Source: Candidatus Saccharimonadota bacterium
GTDB lineage: Bacteria; Patescibacteriota; Saccharimonadia; Saccharimonadales; Saccharimonadaceae
Direction: 5' to 3'
Assembly: GCA_030536095.1 (NCBI GenBank)
Contig: JAUNQQ010000003.1
Location: 10,430 to 23,345, forward strand
Length of the DNA: 12,916 nucleotides
In this document: piece after piece, positions 7,494 to 12,916 of the stretch
Layout of the letters: every line of letters starts with the position of its first letter
Numbering within the stretch: the first letter of the stretch is position 1
Notes under the pieces: model-generated
What the model saw: the letters and a program-made list of their open reading frames with translations, nothing else
Told to the model about the DNA's origin: nothing
Database searches by the model: none
Translations under genes and position numbers: made by a program

Positions 7494-8437
7494 TTATTCC
7501 TCTACTCGTCTCACGGTAAATTTCTGCGCCTTCGTTCCGTTTCCATCATAAATCTGAACATTCGTTCCGTCTTTTGCTCCCGCCCCAGCGACATCCAGAT
7601 ACTTTCCATTTGCCCTTGACATTAGCGAAACTGTCCCATCTCCATTATCTATAATCTTCCACTGTTGTGCTGGTGTTCCGTTCCATTCGTACTGTTGCAC
7701 ATTTGCTCCATTCTTTGTGCTTCCGCCCGCAACATCTAGGACTTTCTCATCGGCCGTATTCAAACTATTCGCATTTACCAGCACGTAATAACCGTTATTA
7801 AGCTGAACCGCCTTAAACCTCTGCGCTCCCGTTCCATTGCTGTGATAAAGCTGTATATTCGCTCCATTCTTTGTAGTTCCACCCGCAACATCCAGTGCTG
7901 AACTATCATTCACCTTTGATACAAACTCATACATACCCCTATCTTCAACCGCCTCGCTATCTTCACCCGTAAACGTTTCATCCTTCGTTAGTCCCCATTT
8001 CATCGCGTTCGTATTATCATTATGATAGACCTGAACATTTTTTCCATTCGCCGCTTTTCCACCACTTAGATTTAGATAGTAATCTCCCAACGCCGACTTA
8101 AATATATATACCCCATCCGAGACTTCTTCCGCTTTCCAAAGAACACGAGCGTCATCTCTCAATGTTTCAATTTTCCGATAATCATACTGCACCACATTCA
8201 CCCCATCCTTAATGTTCGTATCCGACACACCCAAATCATGTCCCGACCGAACATTCTCAATCCAGTAATACCCCTTTCCCGCATATTCAATCAAGTATCT
8301 CTGCGCCACAGTATTATTCGACTTATAAACCTGAACATTCGCTTCATTCGCCGTCGAGCCACCTGCAATATCTAACACAAAACTATTATCTACTGCACTT
8401 TTAATTGTATATGCACCATTCTCAATAATCTGTTCAA
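7494..8437 (-). repeat. Six ricin-type lectin subdomain repeats at the 3' end of the secreted-protein gene
   Basis: About 314 codons encode six repeats of a LDVAGGSTKNGANVQxY...NGTxAQ pattern, which together make two beta-trefoils. In protein order the cores read FVLDIAGG, HDLGVSD (degenerate), YYLNLSGG, SALDVAGG, KVLDVAGG and KYLDVAGA. The repetition is also visible in DNA: 7701-7739 and 7857-7895 differ at only five of 39 positions. Five of the six repeats keep a recognisable Q-x-(W/F/Y)-like element (AQRY, MKWG, AQRF, AQQW, AQKF). Confidence 0.85.
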
Positions 8438-11400
8438 CCTCAGTAATTTCCCAATCAACCACATTCGTCCCAATGTAATTTCCCTGGCCCGTCACAGTAA
8501 TCGTATATTTGTCTACCTCTGTCTCCGTCTCATCCTCACCATTAATCACATAGGTAAAATCCGTTCCCTGCTCAAGCTCATTCCCATCTCCATCCGTCAC
8601 GGTAATTTCCGGCGCAATCTCCTCTCCCGTATATTCTGCATTTAATGCAACCACCGTAAATTCTGCAATATCTACCGGCTTAACTCTAAACCACATCCGA
8701 ATACTTCCGGTATATTTCCCCGTTCCTTCGACATAAATCGCATAACTCCCCTCGCTCTTTACATCCGTCGCACCTTCTAGTACTTCATAATTATCATAAT
8801 CTTCCTCGTCTGCATAATAGCGAATTTCCGTCCAATAATCTTCACTGTTCGTTAAGACCGTCCCATCTGGCGCTGTCAACGTCAGCTCTGGCTTCTGGCT
8901 CTCACCGTTATACTCCAATTCATCGTCATAATCATAATCAAACGCTAATTCACCCTCACCATCTACCGCTATAATCTGTTCCGTTACCTTAACATTATAT
9001 TTCCTGGTTACGTTTCCAAAGTAATACCATACTATTGTTTCCCCTGGCCCAACCATTGTAATAGTATTTCCCTGCGCAACTGCAACTTCTTCATTTTCGC
9101 TCTCCCAACGTCCATTCTCTGGATCGACCTCTAAATCTTGCCATTCCGGTAACGCCGACGTATCAGAAATCTCAAATTCCCCCGCATCTTCTGCACTTTT
9201 TGCCTCGGTCACCACTACGTCAAACTTTACTTCCACGCCATTATAAGTCGTGCTGATCTTCGTCTCGCCCTTTGCTTTCGCGTAGATGATTCCGTTACTA
9301 ATCGTCGCAACGCTCTCGTCTTCTACCGTCCAAGTCTCATCCAAAATCGCGCTCCCCTCTAATTCTGTCCGGATATTATGCTTCTGATCATATTCGTCAT
9401 TTGTCACTAGTTCGACCGAGAACGGTCCTGCCATAATCGTCGCCGCATATGTCGTCTCCGAAACATCATTATAATTCTCTCCACCCGAAATCCGATAATG
9501 GACCGTATATTGACCGATTTCCGCTGCCTTCGGAGCTTCCGTTCCCCAGCTTTCACCGTCCAAACTAAACTCTACCGTTCCATCATTATCAGTCGTCAGT
9601 TCTCCTAATTCCTGATCTTCGCCATTATACTCCAACCCCACCACCGTCACTTCCTGAGTCGAAGTCGCTTTCTCAATTACAAATGTCGTACTCGCCGTGC
9701 TTCCGCTTCTATATCCCGCCGCCTCACCAGCTTCATTCACTACCGCCGTCGCCGTCGCCGTTCCTGCATTAACATTATCTTCATAAGTAACATCATAATA
9801 ATCTGCACTCACCGTTTCCCCACTCGCTCCCAACACCTTGATTGTCGCTTCCTTTGCTTCTCCGTTATAAACATAGACCGTCTCATCATCAAGTTCCGCT
9901 TTACTAAATGTTGACTTTACCGTCACGTGATAGGTCTTCATCTGCAAACCATATTTCACTATAACGTCTGTATTTCCTGCTGCTACCGGCGTAATTGTCC
10001 CCTTATTCACTGTTGCCACATTCGCATCAATGCTCTCCCATTCCCCATTCTCTCGCACATCCGCGTCTATTTCCCCATCATACCACTGTCCACCATTTAC
10101 ATTCAGCTCAACATCTTCTTCCCCGTCGTCAATAACCGCATAAACTTTTGTCGCATAACTCGCCACATAAGTCGCTTTTACTCCAACCAGTTTCACAAAC
10201 ACTGTCGTCTCGCCCGATGCTACCGCTGTCACTATTCCGTCTTTAACGGTCGCTACATTCGTATCTGCACTCTCATAAGTCAAGTAATCCGCAAACTCAT
10301 CGCCATAAACATTTTCCAATTCCACCGTCTCACCAGTCGCTAACTCCAACTCCTCCCCAGTTTTATCTTCTTGCGTATCCAAAATATCATACGTTTTCGC
10401 CGAATTTTGATATGCATCCAATCCGTCCTTAATATACTTCGCTTCCGGCGCCTTATCATAATTCCCACCTTCTAAAATCTCTTCTATATCTTCCGCAAAA
10501 ACTACGCCCTGAAAAGTTCCATCTGAAACCGTAATTTCCGGAATCGTTTCCATCCCATGCGGATTCGCCTCAAACACTGACGCTACACCCTTAAACGTTC
10601 CGCCGGAAATATTTACATGAATGTCATCATTTGTAGTGTGTTCCACAACCGCGAGCGCCGCTCCATCCGTTGTCGTGCCATTTCCATTCGCCGCACTTTT
10701 CGTCGGGTCAGTTGTCGAAGTTGAAGTCAGAATTCCACCCGAAATATCCAGGCTTCCCGCCCGAATCTCAACTGCCGTCATTCCACCAATAATCTCTCCA
10801 CCCGTAATCTCACTTACACCATCGTACGTCGGTAGATAAATTCCCGTCTCGCTTGCTGTAATTGAACCACCATTCACCGTAAACTGCGCACCCTGCTCCG
10901 AAAGATTTCCGTTTCCACTTATGCCATAACCGTTCGTTGAAACAATCTCTCCGCTATTTAATGTTACGGCCGCTTTTCCCCATCCAACTATGCCATAAGT
11001 ATCATTCGTTTCGCTTTCCGCCTTAATTGTCGCGCCATCAATATTCACCTCTGCGCCTTCGACATCCAATCCATACGCATCTGACTTAATCGTCGTCCCC
11101 TTGCCAAAATTTACTATCGCTCCGCCAAAAACATACACTCCTCGATCGCCCCCATCCCCAGAATCAACCGTTACATTTACGTCTTCCAACGTAACTACCG
11201 ACTCATTAAAAACCGACAACCCATACCCAGCATTATCATTTATTATTCCATTCTTAATCGTCAGCGCCCCGCCCATTACCTTAATCGCGCCCGTCACGGT
11301 TTTTCCGTTTAAGTCTAACGTCGTTTTTTCCCTACCAGTAATCCTAATACTTTTTCCCGTACCAAATTCAATATTATCATTCAGAGTATAGGTGTCGCTT

Positions 11401-11597
11401 TCACCATTATAACTATAAACCACCGCGTCATTACACCCCTCATTCACCGTATTAACGCACATATCAGCATCATTCACTGTTGTCGCAAATACATCTTCGA
11501 CCAACCCCGTCCCCAGCGGACTTGCCAGCGTTAATCCCGCTGTAACACTCGCCACCACGAGTCGTGACCAAGAAATTCTATGCTTCCTTGTTTTCAT
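7494..11597 (-). CDS. Giant secreted multidomain protein: beta-helix, Ig-like/MBG modules, two ricin-type lectin domains
   Basis: The product is 1367 residues. An N-terminal Sec signal peptide has a basic KTRKHR region, a hydrophobic core and a likely cleavage after VFA (residue 38). The only two cysteines I find (47 and 55) lie just after it and could form a disulfide. Residues about 70-375 carry short GG-rich repeats (NISGG, EITGG) typical of a right-handed beta-helix. BIG2-type Ig modules follow at about 417-490, 490-561, 726-795 and 800-870, with MBG-like YNGE/YTGEE modules at 564-725 and 873-1050. Two ricin-type beta-trefoils (about 1054-1216 and 1216-1367) end the protein, so glycan binding is the best-supported function. 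No LPXTG motif or C-terminal helix is seen, so anchoring is unexplained. A host-adhesion role is inferred. AGGAGG at 11606-11601 favours the ATG at 11597; ATG 11600 and GTG 11624 are alternatives. Confidence 0.9.
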   Translation of the reverse strand: MKTRKHRISWSRLVVASVTAGLTLASPLGTGLVEDVFATTVNDADMCVNTVNEGCNDAVVYSYNGESDTYTLNDNIEFGTGKSIRITGREKTTLDLNGKTVTGAIKVMGGALTIKNGIINDNAGYGLSVFNESVVTLEDVNVTVDSGDGGDRGVYVFGGAIVNFGKGTTIKSDAYGLDVEGAEVNIDGATIKAESETNDTYGIVGWGKAAVTLNSGEIVSTNGYGISGNGNLSEQGAQFTVNGGSITASETGIYLPTYDGVSEITGGEIIGGMTAVEIRAGSLDISGGILTSTSTTDPTKSAANGNGTTTDGAALAVVEHTTNDDIHVNISGGTFKGVASVFEANPHGMETIPEITVSDGTFQGVVFAEDIEEILEGGNYDKAPEAKYIKDGLDAYQNSAKTYDILDTQEDKTGEELELATGETVELENVYGDEFADYLTYESADTNVATVKDGIVTAVASGETTVFVKLVGVKATYVASYATKVYAVIDDGEEDVELNVNGGQWYDGEIDADVRENGEWESIDANVATVNKGTITPVAAGNTDVIVKYGLQMKTYHVTVKSTFSKAELDDETVYVYNGEAKEATIKVLGASGETVSADYYDVTYEDNVNAGTATATAVVNEAGEAAGYRSGSTASTTFVIEKATSTQEVTVVGLEYNGEDQELGELTTDNDGTVEFSLDGESWGTEAPKAAEIGQYTVHYRISGGENYNDVSETTYAATIMAGPFSVELVTNDEYDQKHNIRTELEGSAILDETWTVEDESVATISNGIIYAKAKGETKISTTYNGVEVKFDVVVTEAKSAEDAGEFEISDTSALPEWQDLEVDPENGRWESENEEVAVAQGNTITMVGPGETIVWYYFGNVTRKYNVKVTEQIIAVDGEGELAFDYDYDDELEYNGESQKPELTLTAPDGTVLTNSEDYWTEIRYYADEEDYDNYEVLEGATDVKSEGSYAIYVEGTGKYTGSIRMWFRVKPVDIAEFTVVALNAEYTGEEIAPEITVTDGDGNELEQGTDFTYVINGEDETETEVDKYTITVTGQGNYIGTNVVDWEITEVEQIIENGAYTIKSAVDNSFVLDIAGGSTANEANVQVYKSNNTVAQRYLIEYAGKGYYWIENVRSGHDLGVSDTNIKDGVNVVQYDYRKIETLRDDARVLWKAEEVSDGVYIFKSALGDYYLNLSGGKAANGKNVQVYHNDNTNAMKWGLTKDETFTGEDSEAVEDRGMYEFVSKVNDSSALDVAGGTTKNGANIQLYHSNGTGAQRFKAVQLNNGYYVLVNANSLNTADEKVLDVAGGSTKNGANVQQYEWNGTPAQQWKIIDNGDGTVSLMSRANGKYLDVAGAGAKDGTNVQIYDGNGTKAQKFTVRRVEE

Positions 11598-11600
11598 CAT

Positions 11601-11622
11601 CCTCCTTTTGGGCTTTTGGCCC
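11601..11622 (-). promoter_or_regulatory. Leader hairpin and strong Shine-Dalgarno of the lectin gene
   Basis: On the minus strand GGGC (11622-11619) can pair with GCCC (11613-11610) around a CAAAA loop. AAAAGGAGG (11609-11601) follows directly. The SD ends three bases before ATG 11597, short but workable, and abuts ATG 11600. The hairpin lies just upstream of the SD and would mask the alternative GTG start region. Only this gene has such a leader here. Confidence 0.6.
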
Positions 11623-11644
11623 ACACTCTTTTAATAACACCTAC

Positions 11645-11674
11645 ATTATATCACATATTTTTTCATTTTATCAA
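11645..11674 (-). promoter_or_regulatory. Canonical -35/extended -10 promoter of the lectin gene
   Basis: TTGATA (11674-11669) matches five of six bases of TTGACA. After an 18-base spacer ending in TGA comes TATAAT (11650-11645). The predicted first base is about 11638, giving a leader of roughly 40 bases. The stretch upstream of the -35 is almost pure A/T, like an UP element. It is the only promoter in the window with a recognisable -35. Confidence 0.8.
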
Positions 11675-11836
11675 AAAACATTAGATAATAAAAAATAATC
11701 CACCTTTTAAAACTCCAAACCATAATAATTCTAAAATAAATCCTAAAAAATTCTTACTAACTCCCCTAATAAAACCCTATATAAATCAGCTCACTCTTCA
11801 TATCTAAGAGAATAAAAAATACAAAATTAAATCTTA
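11675..11836. other. AT-rich spacer with no recognised gene
   Basis: This is the rest of the 212-base gap between the 86-residue gene and the lectin gene. It is strongly A/T-rich. A weak 5-bp inverted repeat (11794-11798 with 11806-11810) has no T-tract, so I see no clear terminator for the orn operon. No credible small ORF or RNA gene is visible. Confidence 0.5.
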
Positions 11837-12097
11837 TTATTCTTTTTCGGTTAAATCCCTACTCACTTTTACCAAATCTCGTATCTCTTCCTCCTCCATC
11901 TGCCCCAAAACAATCTCCACTCCCCCCCTCCCAAAATACCGACTTTCCATCACCGTCTCATATTTCTCAATCAAAAACTCTTTCAATTCCTTCGGAACTC
12001 GCACTTCAATCGTCTTTTCCCGCTCCACTAAATACGCCTTCCCATTTTCTACTCGCGAAATCTTCACCCCTTCCATCTCATCTAAAAACTTATTCAT
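11837..12097 (-). CDS. Hypothetical 86-residue charged protein coupled to orn
   Basis: I do not recognise this protein. It is small, highly charged and soluble-looking, with no signal peptide or membrane segment. The pattern suggests a short beta region (residues 10-33, VKISRVENGKAYLVERE then a VRVP strand), a helix (36-50) and an acidic C-terminal helix (68-86). Its ATG overlaps the orn stop as ATGA, and GGAG lies eight bases before it inside the orn 3' end. It is therefore co-transcribed and probably translationally coupled with orn. That linkage hints at a role in RNA turnover or regulation of Orn, but nothing in the protein shows it. A run of seven G in the coding strand (11922-11928) encodes part of FGRGG. 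Confidence 0.75.
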   Translation of the reverse strand: MNKFLDEMEGVKISRVENGKAYLVEREKTIEVRVPKELKEFLIEKYETVMESRYFGRGGVEIVLGQMEEEEIRDLVKVSRDLTEKE

Positions 12098-12651
12098 TTT
12101 ATTTTCTCCATATAATACTTCAGCTCACTAATCGACCCCAGAATATCATCCATCGCCCGATGTTCTTCCTTCTTCGTAAAAAACTTATTTCTCGCCTGAA
12201 ACACCACCTTCCACGCACTCACATCCAGCATCCGATAATGCAACCTTTCCGAAACTAACGGCCATTCCTTCTCTATAAACTTCTTGTCATTATAAACCGA
12301 ATTCCCCGCCAGAATAATTTTTCCCTGATATGTCGGATCCGTCGTAATCGCACTCTCCACAAAACTCTCATCTATCCACTTCCGCAATTTTTCGTCCATC
12401 TCTTCCGTCGAAATCCCCTTCTTATTCTGCTTCATCAGCCCATCTCTTGCTTTCGCATTTTTCTCCCAAAATTCCCCCACCATCCGCTCTTTCATCAGCT
12501 CCTCCGGAACTTTCACTACCCCTTCCATCCGCACAATCTCATTAAATTCCCAATCCGTCCCAATCGCCGCCACTTCAAGAATCCGATCCCGCTCCACCTC
12601 CAATCCCGTCATCTCTAAATCCACCCACAAAACACTCGCCTTTTTCTTCAT
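12094..12651 (-). CDS. orn: Oligoribonuclease (DEDDh 3'-5' exoribonuclease)
   Basis: The 185-residue protein matches oligoribonuclease in length (E. coli about 181) and motifs. It degrades very short RNAs (2-5 nucleotides, and pGpG in species with c-di-GMP) to mononucleotides in the cytoplasm. All DEDDh residues are in place: Asp11 and Glu13 in WVDLEMTGL, Asp122 in LAGNSVYNDKKF, and His164 and Asp169 in HRAMDD. The family blocks HYRMLDVSAWK (138-148) and ISELKYY (174-180) are also present. The ATG lies six bases after an extended -10 box without a Shine-Dalgarno. It is the first gene of a two-gene operon with the 86-residue protein. Orn is mainly known from proteobacteria and actinobacteria, so its ancestry here would be interesting, but the sequence shows no clear sign of recent transfer. 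Confidence 0.96.
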   Translation of the reverse strand: MKKKASVLWVDLEMTGLEVERDRILEVAAIGTDWEFNEIVRMEGVVKVPEELMKERMVGEFWEKNAKARDGLMKQNKKGISTEEMDEKLRKWIDESFVESAITTDPTYQGKIILAGNSVYNDKKFIEKEWPLVSERLHYRMLDVSAWKVVFQARNKFFTKKEEHRAMDDILGSISELKYYMEKIK

Positions 12652-12657
12652 ATTTTT

Positions 12658-12666
12658 ATTATATCA
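12658..12666 (-). promoter_or_regulatory. Extended -10 promoter of orn
   Basis: TGATATAAT on the minus strand is followed by AAAAAT and then the ATG at 12651, a leaderless layout. It lies 28 bases beyond the edge of repeat copy 2. No good -35 at 16-18 bases. Confidence 0.7.
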
Positions 12667-12694
12667 TACCCCAATAATCCCAATCTAAAAAACT

Positions 12695-12916
12695 AAAAAC
12701 GATTTCTAGGGATGAAATTCAAAGAAATAACAATCCGCGCCATTCGGCACGTCATAAACAAAATTTTTTGCTAGCTCCGCCAGTAAAAAATTTCATAATT
12801 CTTTTTCTTTTCGTTGGGGCTTTTCTTTTATAAAAAGAAAAGCCCCACCTTGATGTTGGGCTTAATGCCCTGCCTCCGAGCACTGCAGCCACAGACGAAG
12901 AAGTTCGCCCTAGAAA
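12695..12916. repeat. Intergenic inverted-repeat element, copy 2 (right arm cut by window edge)
   Basis: The left arm AAAAACGATTTCTAGGG (12695-12711) differs from copy 1 at one base. The visible part of the right arm, CCCTAGAAA (12908-12916), carries the matching change, so pairing is kept. The first 26 bases match copy 1 (6318-6343) at 23 positions. The last 60 (12857-12916) align with 6372-6433 at about 51 of 62 columns, including the GGGC-loop-GCCC core (12858-12861 with 12867-12870). Between these ends it holds about 136 bases absent from copy 1, including a strong hairpin at 12815-12847. The element lies directly upstream of the orn promoter. By analogy with copy 1, a gene outside the window may end in its right arm. 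Confidence 0.75.
12815..12847. repeat. Perfect 15-bp hairpin inside repeat copy 2
   Basis: TGGGGCTTTTCTTTT (12815-12829) is the exact reverse complement of 12833-12847, with a three-base loop. The stem is GC at the base and A/T at the tip. No T-tract follows on the plus strand. On the minus strand the bases after the stem are ACGAAAAG, so it is not a standard terminator. Confidence 0.8.

Noticed and set aside
7494..8437. Regular repeats as a possible CRISPR array
   Set aside because: The repeats are in frame, encode lectin subdomains, differ at the DNA level and are not separated by unique spacers of constant length.
11598..11624. GTG at 11624 as the start of the lectin gene
   Set aside because: No SD precedes it, and it lies only about 14 bases after the predicted transcript start, within a hairpin. 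The AGGAGG at 11606-11601 favours ATG 11597 (or 11600).
11794..11810. Inverted repeat as a terminator of the orn operon
   Set aside because: The stem has only 5 bp, the loop has 7 bases, and no T-tract follows on either strand.
12841..12916. Possible short plus-strand peptide through the end of repeat copy 2
   Set aside because: The corresponding frame in copy 1 is broken by gaps and a stop, so the conservation follows RNA or DNA structure and not codons.

Overview
The window looks like a piece of a small, compact genome, most likely from the Saccharibacteria (TM7) branch of the candidate phyla radiation. This is an inference from gene content and style, not a database result. The supporting points are a very large secreted protein with ricin-type lectin repeats, several YfhO/GtrII-type membrane glycosyltransferases, one-gene transcription units with almost no intergenic space, and low-to-moderate GC. 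UGA is used as a stop codon (DUF6020 gene at 4718, orn at 12094), so the Gracilibacteria/Absconditabacteria code, in which UGA is glycine, does not apply. Every convincing gene lies on the minus strand. In the lines I counted, C outnumbers G about two- to three-fold on the plus strand, so the coding strand is purine-rich and the plus-strand reading frames are shadows.

In transcription order (right to left): 12695-12916 holds a structured intergenic repeat, cut by the window edge. Next come orn (oligoribonuclease, 12094-12651) and a translationally coupled 86-residue gene of unknown function (11837-12097). An AT-rich gap follows, with the only canonical -35/-10 promoter in the window. It drives a secreted protein of about 1367 residues (7494-11597) built from a beta-helix, Ig-like and MBG-like modules and two C-terminal ricin-type beta-trefoils, and that gene ends in a strong intrinsic terminator at 7444-7468. 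Then come a DPM1/GtrB-like GT2 glycosyltransferase (6427-7380), a second copy of the intergenic repeat (6318-6441), and four polytopic membrane proteins of GT-C-like type: DUF6020-like (4718-6289), GtrII-like (3196-4662), YfhO-like (667-3138) and a PTPS-related membrane protein running off the left edge (1-636).

A plausible joint role is cell-surface glycosylation. The GT2 enzyme would charge a polyprenyl phosphate with sugar inside the cell, and one or more GT-C proteins would transfer it to a surface acceptor outside. The large lectin next door is a candidate surface or adhesion protein, either part of the same surface programme or an acceptor. That link is inference.

Two things stand out beyond gene content. 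First, six genes have an extended -10 box (TGNTATAAT, or TGGTAGAAT for the YfhO gene) ending only 6-8 bases before the start codon and lack a Shine-Dalgarno, which predicts leaderless mRNAs. The lectin gene and the coupled 86-residue gene are the exceptions, with SD-like sequences. Second, two copies of an inverted-repeat element, each just upstream of such a promoter, share 17-base arms with a compensatory base change between copies. One copy supplies the last codons and the stop of the GT2 gene.
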